5,257 nt of DNA from Betaproteobacteria bacterium (GTDB lineage Bacteria; Pseudomonadota; Gammaproteobacteria; Burkholderiales; Usitatibacteraceae), in contig JAAOZZ010000200.1 of NCBI GenBank assembly GCA_012274175.1, positions 1-5,257 on the forward strand, read 5' to 3'. Position 1 is the stretch's first letter; each line of letters starts with the position of its first letter. The translations under genes and the position numbers were made by a program. The notes beneath the pieces are model-generated. The model made no database searches. It had not been told where the DNA came from and was given only the letters and a program-made list of their open reading frames with translations. This document shows positions 1-5,257 of this stretch, piece after piece.

Positions 1-125
1 ATATAATTGTAAACGTATCCTTCGACGAGGCAGTAGCGGACTTGATGGGGGTGGTGCGCGCGACGCGCGTGTCCCGTGCCCAGCAATCCGCGCGCCTCGT
101 CTCGCTGCTCGCGCAATTCAAGTAA
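1..125 (+). CDS. gmk: Guanylate kinase, C-terminal fragment (cut by window start)
   Basis: Only the last 40 codons are visible, read in the frame starting at base 3 and ending with TAA at 123-125. The peptide begins IIVNVSFDEAVADLMGVVRA and ends LLAQFK. This matches the usual end of bacterial guanylate kinases, where a 'Y-x-hydrophobic-V-N-x-x-F-(D/E)-x-A' strand-turn is followed by a helix of the 'DL..I(V/I)RA.R' type and a basic tail (E. coli: [20 protein letters not shown]). Guanylate kinase phosphorylates GMP to GDP with ATP in the cytoplasm; GDP/GTP feed (p)ppGpp synthesis by the SpoT encoded downstream. The catalytic P-loop and GMP-binding parts lie outside the window. The stop is 12 bases before the rpoZ start, which is the standard gmk-rpoZ arrangement and suggests co-transcription. 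The identification rests on a short tail plus context. Confidence 0.87.
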   Translation, partial: IIVNVSFDEAVADLMGVVRATRVSRAQQSARLVSLLAQFK

Positions 126-126
126 C

Positions 127-130
127 GGAG
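127..130 (+). promoter_or_regulatory. Ribosome binding site of rpoZ
   Basis: GGAG lies seven bases before the ATG at 138. It is the clearest Shine-Dalgarno sequence in the window; spoT, ridA, recG and ubiC starts have none of comparable quality. Confidence 0.7.
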
Positions 131-137
131 AACCGCC

Positions 138-359
138 ATGGCCCGCATCACCGTCGACGACTGCATCAAGTTCTTCCCCAACCGCTTCGAGCTGACCCTC
201 GCCGCGACCAACCGCGCGCGCCAGATCGCGCTGGGCGCCACACCGCTCGTGGAACCCAACAGGGACAAGCCCACGGTGATCGCGCTGCGCGAGATCGCAG
301 GCGGCAAAGTGGGCCTGGAGCTGCTCAATCCGCCGGCGCCCACCCCGCCGGTACTTTGA
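138..359 (+). CDS. rpoZ: DNA-directed RNA polymerase omega subunit
   Basis: The 73-residue protein starts [20 protein letters not shown] and contains the family signature 'NRF.L...A..RARQ' (residues about 15-29) and '[11 protein letters not shown]' (about 43-53). These match E. coli omega ([20 protein letters not shown], then [11 protein letters not shown]). Omega binds the C-terminal region of beta-prime, helps RNA polymerase assembly, and in E. coli forms part of ppGpp binding site 1 with beta-prime; the N-terminal MAR residues used there are kept here. The protein is shorter than E. coli omega (91 residues), lacking the acidic/glutamine-rich tail and ending instead in a proline-rich stretch (PPAPTPPVL); short omegas are usual in betaproteobacteria. 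The ATG is supported by GGAG seven bases upstream. The stop TGA (357-359) is followed almost at once by the palindrome at 361. Confidence 0.96.
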   Translation: MARITVDDCIKFFPNRFELTLAATNRARQIALGATPLVEPNRDKPTVIALREIAGGKVGLELLNPPAPTPPVL

Positions 360-360
360 A

Positions 361-429
361 AAAAAGGGGTCAGGTTACTTTTCCCATCGGCGGTCACGCC
401 CGGCGGAAAAAGTAATCTGACCCCTTTTT
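361..429. repeat. REP/MITE-like long imperfect palindrome, terminator-like
   Basis: Bases 361-384 are complementary to 405-429. Positions 361-382 pair with 408-429 continuously apart from one G-T at 374/416; A407 is bulged; 383-384 pair with 405-406. Inside, GGCG (389-392) and CGCC (397-400) form a small second stem around a GTCA loop. The left arm carries GGGGTCAGGTTACTTTT, the right arm its complement with one base changed and one more T. From memory, arms of the 'GGGGTCAG(A/G)TTACTTTTT' kind recur in many proteobacterial genomes, often near IS200-like (REP-associated tyrosine) transposase genes; I could not check this, and no transposase is in the window. Ends are A-run/T-run on both strands, so the RNA hairpin could act as a bidirectional intrinsic terminator or a processing site. 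It fills nearly all of the 76-base rpoZ-spoT gap. Confidence 0.85.
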
Positions 430-435
430 GACTCC

Positions 436-2619
436 ATGCCCGCCCTCGGCGTCCATGCGGCCCTAGGGGCTCTCAAGGCCTCGGGGACGTCATTGCCGGG
501 GCCCGGGCCGGAAGAGCTCACCGCCGCCCTGGGTTACCTCAAGCCCAGGGACATCGGGCAGATCGAGCAGGCCTACGAGGTCGCGCGCGCCGCGCACTCG
601 GGGCAGTACCGCCAGAGCGGCGAGCCGTACATCACCCATCCGCTCGCGGTGGCCAAGATCCTCGCGGAGTGGCACCTGGACGCCCAGGCGCTGATGGCCG
701 CCCTCCTGCACGACGTGGTGGAGGACACGCCCACCACCAAGAGCGAGATCGCGAAGACCTTCGGCAAGGCCGTGGCCGAGCTGGTGGACGGGGTCTCGAA
801 GATCGACCGCATCGAGTTCGCGACGCTGCAGCACGCGCAGGCGGAGAACTTCCGCAAGATGCTGCTCGCGATGGCGCGCGATGTGCGCGTGATCCTGATC
901 AAGCTCGCCGATCGCCTGCACAACATGCGCACCCTCGAGGCGGTGCCGCTCGAGAAGCAGGAGCGCATCGCCCGCGAGACCCTCGACATCTACGCGCCCA
1001 TCGCCAACCGGCTGGGCCTCATCTCCCTCTACTACGAGCTGGAGGACCTGGGCTTCCACTACCTGCATCCCACGCGCTTCCGGGTGCTCGAGAAGGCGCT
1101 GAAGAAGGCGCGGGGCAACCGCCGCGACGCCGTGGGCCGTATCCAGGAGGCGATCCAGGAGCGGCTGAAGGAATTCAAGGTCGACGCCCAGGTGACGGGG
1201 CGCGAGAAGCACATCTCCTCGATCTACAAGAAGATGCAGGAGAAGAACATCTCGTTCTCGGAAGTGTTCGACATCTACGGCTTCCGCATCATCGTGCCCG
1301 ACGTGCCGGGCTGCTACCTCGCCATGGGCGCGCTGCACACCTTCTACAAGCCCATCCCCGGCAAGTTCAAGGACTACATCGCGATCCCCAAGGCCAACGG
1401 CTACCAGTCGCTGCACACGACGCTCTTCGGCCCCTACGGCATGCCGATCGAGATCCAGATCCGCACCCAGGAGATGCACAAGGTGGCCGAGGCGGGAGTC
1501 GCGTCCCACTGGATCTACAAGAGCGCCGAGGGCGACTCGAAGGACGTGCAGCTGAAGACCCACCAATGGCTGCAGTCGCTGCTCGAGATCCAGAGCGAGA
1601 GCGGGGACGCCCTTGAGTTCCTCGAGCACATCAAGGTGGACCTCTTCCCCGACGAGGTCTACGTGTTCTCGCCCAAGGGCAAGATCTTCGCGCTGCCCAA
1701 GGGCGCCACGCCCATCGACTTCTCGTACTCGGTGCACACCGACGTGGGCAACCATTGCGTCGCGGCGAAGGTGGACGGGGAGCCGGTGCCGCTGGGGACG
1801 ATCCTGCGCAACGGCAACCGCATCGAGATCGTGACCGACCCGCAGGCGCGGCCCAATCCCGCGTGGCTCTCCTACGTGGCCACGGGCAAGGCCCGCTCCC
1901 ACATCCGCCATTACCTGAAGACGATGCAGCTGCAGGAATCCGCCGAGGTGGGCGAGCTGCTGCTGGTGCAGGCGCTGAGGTCCCTCAAGGCCAATCCCGA
2001 CGAGATCGGGGAGGCGCACTGGATGCGCTTCTTCAAGGGGGACGCGGCCAAGTCCCGCGAGGAAGTCCTGGCCGACATCGGGCTGGGCAAGCGCCTGGCC
2101 GTCGTGGTGGCGAAGAAGCTGCTGTCCATCGCCGAGCCCTCGCCCGACGGCGAGCACCGGCTCGACTCCATCACCATCCGCGGCACCGAGGGCCTCGCGG
2201 GGCAGTTCGCGCCCTGCTGCCGGCCCATCCCCGGCGACCCGATCATCGCGCAGATCAAGAAGGGGCAGGGGCTGGTGGTGCACACCCACGACTGCCCGGC
2301 GATCCACCCCTTCCATTTCGATCCCGAGAAATGGGTCGACGTGCAGTGGGACCCGTCGGCCGACCGCCTCTTCGACGTGAACGTGCGCCTGGTCGCGCAG
2401 AACCACCGCGGCGTGCTGGCGCGCCTCGCCGCCGAGGTGTCGGAGGCGGACTCGAACATCGACCACATCGAGACCGAGCAGCGCGCGAGCCCCGCCTACA
2501 CCACCGTGGTCTTCACCATCCAGGTGAAGAACCGCATGCACCTCGCCCACGTCTTCCGGCGCCTGCGCCGCATTCCGGAAGTGGTGCGGATTTCGCGGCT
2601 CAAGAAGAAGACATCGTGA
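436..2619 (+). CDS. spoT: Bifunctional (p)ppGpp synthetase/hydrolase, SpoT/Rsh type
   Basis: This 727-residue cytoplasmic enzyme makes (p)ppGpp from ATP and GTP/GDP and hydrolyses it, setting the stringent-response level. Domain order is the complete long RSH layout. The HD hydrolase (about 35-200) has H68, H92-D93, E96-D97 ([10 protein letters not shown]) and D158 (LADRLHN). The synthetase (about 240-380) has D279 (FDIYGFRI), [16 protein letters not shown] (313-328) and E339/Q341/R343 (EIQIRT). TGS is about 402-466 ([14 protein letters not shown]), the Cys-rich conserved domain has C594, C595 and C620, and a C-terminal ACT domain spans about 645-722. The charge motif before DY is K-F-K-D (310-313), the basic 'RxKD' class of bifunctional/SpoT enzymes, not the acidic 'ExDD' class of RelA; with an intact HD site this argues for SpoT. 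E. coli SpoT is 702 residues; the extra is a low-complexity N-terminus. The ATG at 436 lacks a Shine-Dalgarno; an in-frame TGA at 418-420 rules out earlier starts, and TTG at 493 is the alternative. Confidence 0.96.
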   Translation: MPALGVHAALGALKASGTSLPGPGPEELTAALGYLKPRDIGQIEQAYEVARAAHSGQYRQSGEPYITHPLAVAKILAEWHLDAQALMAALLHDVVEDTPTTKSEIAKTFGKAVAELVDGVSKIDRIEFATLQHAQAENFRKMLLAMARDVRVILIKLADRLHNMRTLEAVPLEKQERIARETLDIYAPIANRLGLISLYYELEDLGFHYLHPTRFRVLEKALKKARGNRRDAVGRIQEAIQERLKEFKVDAQVTGREKHISSIYKKMQEKNISFSEVFDIYGFRIIVPDVPGCYLAMGALHTFYKPIPGKFKDYIAIPKANGYQSLHTTLFGPYGMPIEIQIRTQEMHKVAEAGVASHWIYKSAEGDSKDVQLKTHQWLQSLLEIQSESGDALEFLEHIKVDLFPDEVYVFSPKGKIFALPKGATPIDFSYSVHTDVGNHCVAAKVDGEPVPLGTILRNGNRIEIVTDPQARPNPAWLSYVATGKARSHIRHYLKTMQLQESAEVGELLLVQALRSLKANPDEIGEAHWMRFFKGDAAKSREEVLADIGLGKRLAVVVAKKLLSIAEPSPDGEHRLDSITIRGTEGLAGQFAPCCRPIPGDPIIAQIKKGQGLVVHTHDCPAIHPFHFDPEKWVDVQWDPSADRLFDVNVRLVAQNHRGVLARLAAEVSEADSNIDHIETEQRASPAYTTVVFTIQVKNRMHLAHVFRRLRRIPEVVRISRLKKKTS

Positions 2620-2628
2620 GAGATTCGA

Positions 2629-2723
2629 ATGGCAGCGGGAACGGCGTTGGAGCGGACGGAAAGGCTCGCCGCTCAACGCCGGCGAGCACCCGGCAACCAC
2701 ACATGAATTCCATCCATACATGA
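2629..2723 (+). other. Two chained mini-ORFs ahead of ridA (possible translational relay)
   Basis: An ATG at 2629 opens a 25-codon ORF ending with TGA at 2704-2706; a weak GAGAG (2618-2622) lies six bases upstream of it. Its stop overlaps an ATG at 2703 (ATGA), which opens a six-codon ORF (MNSIHT) ending with TGA at 2721-2723. That stop overlaps the ridA ATG at 2720, again as ATGA. The first peptide is rich in Ala and Arg and matches nothing I know. The layout would let ribosomes reach ridA by termination-reinitiation, but short ORFs arise easily by chance, so peptide expression is unproven. Confidence 0.25.
2664..2687 (+). other. Stem-loop in the spoT-ridA gap
   Basis: GCTCGCCG (2664-2671) and CGGCGAGC (2680-2687) are perfect 8-base inverted repeats around an 8-base loop, so the transcript can form a GC-rich hairpin. 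No T-run follows, so it is not a standard intrinsic terminator. It may affect mRNA stability or translation of the mini-ORF in which it lies, but in GC-rich DNA such a hairpin can also occur by chance. Confidence 0.4.
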
Positions 2724-3109
2724 ATCCTATTGCGACTTCGGAAGCGCCCGCGGCGATCGGAACGTACTCCCAGGCCGTGCGGGCGGGCGACACCGTGTAC
2801 CTCTCCGGCCAGATCCCGCTCGACCCGAAGTCGATGCAGCTCGTGGACGGATTCGAGAACCAGGTGAAGCGCGTGTTCGACAACCTGCGCGCGGTCTGCC
2901 GCGCCGCCGGAGGGGATTTCGACCGCGTGGTGCGCGTGACCGTGTACCTCACGGACCTCGCCAATTTCGCCAAGGTGAACGAGGTGATGGCGACGTATTT
3001 CCACGAGCCCTATCCCGCCCGGGCGGCCGTGGGCGTCGCATCGCTGCCGCGCGGAGCGCAGGTGGAGATCGACGCGGTGATGCACATGGGAACCACGCCC
3101 GGCGCGTGA
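2720..3109 (+). CDS. ridA: RidA family 2-iminobutanoate/2-iminopropanoate deaminase
   Basis: The 129-residue protein belongs to the RidA (YjgF/YER057c/UK114) family, which hydrolyses reactive enamine/imine intermediates released by PLP enzymes such as threonine dehydratase, giving the 2-oxo acid and ammonia. Characteristic pieces are [14 protein letters not shown] (7-20), [11 protein letters not shown] (26-36), [17 protein letters not shown] (73-89) and [13 protein letters not shown] (98-110). R101 corresponds to the active-site arginine of E. coli RidA (R105) that binds the substrate carboxylate, and E117 lies in the conserved 'VEID' strand. Length is normal for the family, which forms trimers with sites between subunits. 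The N-terminus aligns with E. coli RidA, and the frame has no earlier start codon in the gap, supporting ATG 2720 although no Shine-Dalgarno precedes it. It follows spoT by 100 bases and overlaps recG by four. A link to the stringent response is only suggested by position. Confidence 0.93.
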   Translation: MNPIATSEAPAAIGTYSQAVRAGDTVYLSGQIPLDPKSMQLVDGFENQVKRVFDNLRAVCRAAGGDFDRVVRVTVYLTDLANFAKVNEVMATYFHEPYPARAAVGVASLPRGAQVEIDAVMHMGTTPGA

Positions 3110-5151
3110 AGGTCGCCGTCGCGCCGCCCGCGCGCACCGCGAGCCCCGGCATCGCCGCGCGCTTCGAGAAGCTGGGCATCCGCTCGGAGCTGGACCTCGC
3201 GCTGCACCTGCCGCTGCGATACGAAGACGAGACGAAGCTCACCGCGCTCGGGCAAGCGCGCTCGGGCGGGCCGGTGCAGGTGGAGGCCGAGGTGGTCGAG
3301 GCCAGGGTCGAGTATCGCGGACGGCGCACGCTGGTGGTGAAGCTCGCCGACGGCGAGCGCGAGCTCTGGGTGCGCTTCCTCAACTTCTACGGGAGCCAGG
3401 TGAAGCAGTTCGCTCCCGGCAAGCGCGTGCGCCTCTTCGGCGAGGTGCGCCCCGGCTTCTTCGGCGACGAGATGGTGCACCCCAAGTACCGCTTCGTGCA
3501 GAAGGACGCGCCGCTGCCCAAGTCGCTGACACCGGTCTACCCGACCACCGCGGGCCTTTCCCAGGCGGCGCTGCGCGAGAAGATCGCCCATGCCCTCGAC
3601 ACGCTGCTCCTCGAGGACACGATCGAGCCGAAAGCGCTCGCGAAGCTGGGACTGCGCCCGTTTCGCGAAAGCGTGCTCCTGCTGCACCGGCCGCCGCCGG
3701 ACGTGGACGCGGCGAGCCTCGAGGAGCGCACCCATCCGGCGTGGCGGCGCGTGAAGTTCGACGAGCTCCTCGCCCAGCAGCTCGCCATGCGCGTGGCCTA
3801 TCGCGAGAGGAGGGCCAAGTCCGCCCCGCCGCTGCCCGACGCCCACACGCTCACCAACGCGCTCGTGAAGTCGCTGCCCTTCGCGCTCACCCGCGCGCAG
3901 CGCAACGCCCATGGGATCATCGCCAGGGACCTCGCGCAGCCCCATCCCATGCGCCGGCTCCTGCAAGGCGACGTGGGCAGCGGCAAGACGCTGGTGGCGG
4001 CGCTGGCCGCGCTGCAGGCGATCGAGAACGGCTGGCAGGCCGCCCTCATGGCGCCCACCGAGATCCTCGCCGAGCAGCACTACCTCAAGCTCTCCCATTG
4101 GCTCGAGCCGCTGGGGGTTCGCATCGCGTGGCTCGCGGGCGGCCTCAAGGCGCGGGAGAAGAAGATGGCGCTCGCCGCCATCGCCGGGGGCGAGACGCAG
4201 CTCGCCATCGGCACCCACGCGCTCTTCCAGGAGGACGTGGCCTTCGCGCGCCTGGGGCTCGTCATCGTGGACGAGCAGCACCGCTTCGGCGTGGAGCAGC
4301 GCCTGGCCCTCGCCTCGAAAGGCGGCGGCGAGCCCCACCAGCTCATGATGAGTGCGACGCCCATTCCGCGCACCCTGTCGATGAGCTACTTCGCCGATCT
4401 CGACGTGACGGTGATCGACGAGCTGCCTCCGGGTCGCACGCCCGTGGTGACCAAGCTCGTCTCGGAAGAGCGCCGCGACGAGGTGATCCGGCGCGTGCGC
4501 GAAAGCTGCCGCGACGGCGCCCAGGCCTACTGGGTCTGCCCCCTCATCGAGGAAAGCGAGGCGCTGCAGCTGAAGACCGCCATCGAGACCTTCGAGACCA
4601 TCCGGGCGACCTTCCCCGACCTCGCCGTGGGCCTGGTGCACGGGCGCCTGAAGGCGGCGGAGAAGGCCCAGGTGATGACGGATTTCAAGGCCCGGCGCAT
4701 CCAGCTCCTGGTGGCCACGACGGTGATCGAGGTGGGCGTGGACGTGCCCAACGCGACCCTCATGGTGATCGAGCACGCCGAACGCATGGGGCTCGCCCAG
4801 CTGCACCAGCTGAGGGGCCGGGTGGGACGCGGCACGAAGGCGAGCCTCGCGATCCTCCTCTACCACCAGCCGCTGTCGGAGGCGGCGCGCCAGCGCCTGA
4901 AGGTGATCTACGAGAACGACGACGGCTTCGAGATCGCGCGCCAGGACCTGCTGTTGCGCGGCCCCGGCGAATACCTCGGAGCGCGCCAGAGCGGGGCGCC
5001 GCTGCTTCGCTTCGCCGACATCGAGCGCGACACCGACCTGCTCGAGGCGGCCCGCGCCGTGGCCGACCAGCTGCTCGCCGCGAAATCGCGCTCGGTCGCG
5101 CGCCACCTCGACCGCTGGCTCGGCACCCGCCGGTTCTACCTCAAGGCATGA
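3106..5151 (+). CDS. recG: ATP-dependent DNA helicase RecG
   Basis: RecG is a monomeric superfamily 2 helicase that remodels stalled replication forks, Holliday junctions and R-loops. The 681-residue protein (E. coli: 693) has the full layout. The N-terminal wedge/OB domain (about 15-135) starts near [20 protein letters not shown] (18-37). The first helicase lobe (about 255-430) carries Walker A GDVGSGKT (288-295), [10 protein letters not shown] (316-325), the DEQH box (389-392) and [12 protein letters not shown] (416-427). The second lobe (about 450-610) has [15 protein letters not shown] (536-550) and QLRGRVGRG, motif VI (568-576). The C-terminal part has [12 protein letters not shown] (619-630), typical of the RecG TRG/hook region. 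No key residue is missing. The start is taken as GTG at 3106, overlapping the ridA stop as GTGA; it leaves no room for more of the family N-terminus and suggests translational coupling. The stop overlaps the next gene as ATGA. Confidence 0.97.
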   Translation: MKVAVAPPARTASPGIAARFEKLGIRSELDLALHLPLRYEDETKLTALGQARSGGPVQVEAEVVEARVEYRGRRTLVVKLADGERELWVRFLNFYGSQVKQFAPGKRVRLFGEVRPGFFGDEMVHPKYRFVQKDAPLPKSLTPVYPTTAGLSQAALREKIAHALDTLLLEDTIEPKALAKLGLRPFRESVLLLHRPPPDVDAASLEERTHPAWRRVKFDELLAQQLAMRVAYRERRAKSAPPLPDAHTLTNALVKSLPFALTRAQRNAHGIIARDLAQPHPMRRLLQGDVGSGKTLVAALAALQAIENGWQAALMAPTEILAEQHYLKLSHWLEPLGVRIAWLAGGLKAREKKMALAAIAGGETQLAIGTHALFQEDVAFARLGLVIVDEQHRFGVEQRLALASKGGGEPHQLMMSATPIPRTLSMSYFADLDVTVIDELPPGRTPVVTKLVSEERRDEVIRRVRESCRDGAQAYWVCPLIEESEALQLKTAIETFETIRATFPDLAVGLVHGRLKAAEKAQVMTDFKARRIQLLVATTVIEVGVDVPNATLMVIEHAERMGLAQLHQLRGRVGRGTKASLAILLYHQPLSEAARQRLKVIYENDDGFEIARQDLLLRGPGEYLGARQSGAPLLRFADIERDTDLLEAARAVADQLLAAKSRSVARHLDRWLGTRRFYLKA

Positions 5152-5257
5152 ATCGATGGAAACCCGACGGCGCCCCGCACGCCGACCCCTGGAGGCCCTG
5201 GCTCACCTTTCCCGGATCCCTCACGCGGCGCATAGTGGAGCGCGCGGGGGCGATGCG
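5148..5257 (+). CDS. ubiC: Probable chorismate lyase (chorismate-pyruvate lyase), N-terminal fragment
   Basis: An ATG at 5148 overlaps the recG stop (ATGA) and its frame stays open to the window end, giving about 36 residues that begin [19 protein letters not shown]. The segment PWLTFPGSLTRRIVERAGAM resembles the start of betaproteobacterial chorismate lyases, where a 'W(L)..PGSLT.RL' motif precedes the first core strand (E. coli UbiC has LLDWLLLEDSMTKRFEQQG at the equivalent place). UbiC removes pyruvate from chorismate to give 4-hydroxybenzoate, the ring precursor of ubiquinone, in the cytoplasm. The catalytic residues lie beyond the window, so the call depends on this short motif and on a gene order that I recall for related bacteria. 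No separate ribosome binding site is visible at normal spacing; AAGG ends only one base before the ATG, so coupling to recG translation is likely. Confidence 0.75.
   Translation, partial: MNRWKPDGAPHADPWRPWLTFPGSLTRRIVERAGAM

Noticed and set aside
2..7. TATAAT, a perfect -10 promoter hexamer
   Set aside because: It lies inside gmk codons at the window edge, the -35 region is not visible, and a start there would only serve rpoZ at a distance; it cannot be supported.
428..433. TTGACT, a -35-like hexamer at the right end of the palindrome, as if it carried an outward promoter
   Set aside because: At 16-18 bases downstream the sequence is GC-rich (around GTCCATG) with no -10-like hexamer, and the promoter would start transcription inside spoT.
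669..1616. 315-codon + strand frame inside spoT, and a similar one at 1755-2723
   Set aside because: These are out-of-frame readings of spoT, composed of Arg/Ala/Gly/Pro-rich low-complexity sequence with no domain; the in-frame SpoT explains the region.
490..2973. Very long open frame (827 codons) on the minus strand opposite spoT and ridA
   Set aside because: The + strand frame encodes an unmistakable full-length SpoT. The antisense translation is rich in Arg, His, Leu, Val and Gly with no recognisable domain, as expected from GC-biased third positions removing stops on the other strand.
3010..5106. Second long open frame (698 codons) on the minus strand opposite recG
   Set aside because: The same compositional effect; it mirrors recG, has low-complexity Arg/Leu/His-rich sequence and crosses the ridA-recG junction without any feature of its own.
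1..5257. Search for tRNA, rRNA, CRISPR array, toxin-antitoxin, phage or defence genes
   Set aside because: Nearly all of the window is accounted for by conserved core genes; no repeat-spacer pattern, tRNA-like cloverleaf or accessory gene was seen.

Overview
The window is a stretch of conserved core chromosome from a GC-rich proteobacterium, most likely a betaproteobacterium. This rests on the gene order (gmk end, rpoZ, spoT, ridA, recG, start of ubiC), the short omega subunit, and strong C/G preference at third codon positions. All genes lie on the + strand. I cannot name a genus from sequence alone.

Layout: 1-125 is the C-terminal end of guanylate kinase. 138-359 is rpoZ (RNA polymerase omega). 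361-429 is a long imperfect palindrome of REP/MITE type that fills almost the whole rpoZ-spoT gap. 436-2619 is a full-length bifunctional (p)ppGpp synthetase/hydrolase (SpoT/Rsh). 2620-2719 is a 100-base gap with a small stem-loop and two tiny ORFs linked by ATGA overlaps that lead into ridA (2720-3109). recG (3106-5151) overlaps the ridA stop as GTGA. The next gene, starting at 5148 and cut by the window edge, overlaps the recG stop as ATGA and looks like chorismate lyase (UbiC).

The genes probably form one transcription unit or two. Gmk makes GDP, a precursor for (p)ppGpp. SpoT makes and degrades (p)ppGpp. Omega forms part of one ppGpp-binding site on RNA polymerase in E. coli. So the first three genes belong to one regulatory theme. 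RidA (imine/enamine detoxification), RecG (branched-DNA helicase) and UbiC (ubiquinone synthesis) are housekeeping genes carried downstream, the last two tightly coupled by stop/start overlaps.

No new multi-gene system is visible. The points that most deserve a second look are non-coding: the palindrome that sits where the spoT ribosome binding site would be expected, and the relay of overlapping mini-ORFs in front of ridA, which itself lacks a visible Shine-Dalgarno sequence.
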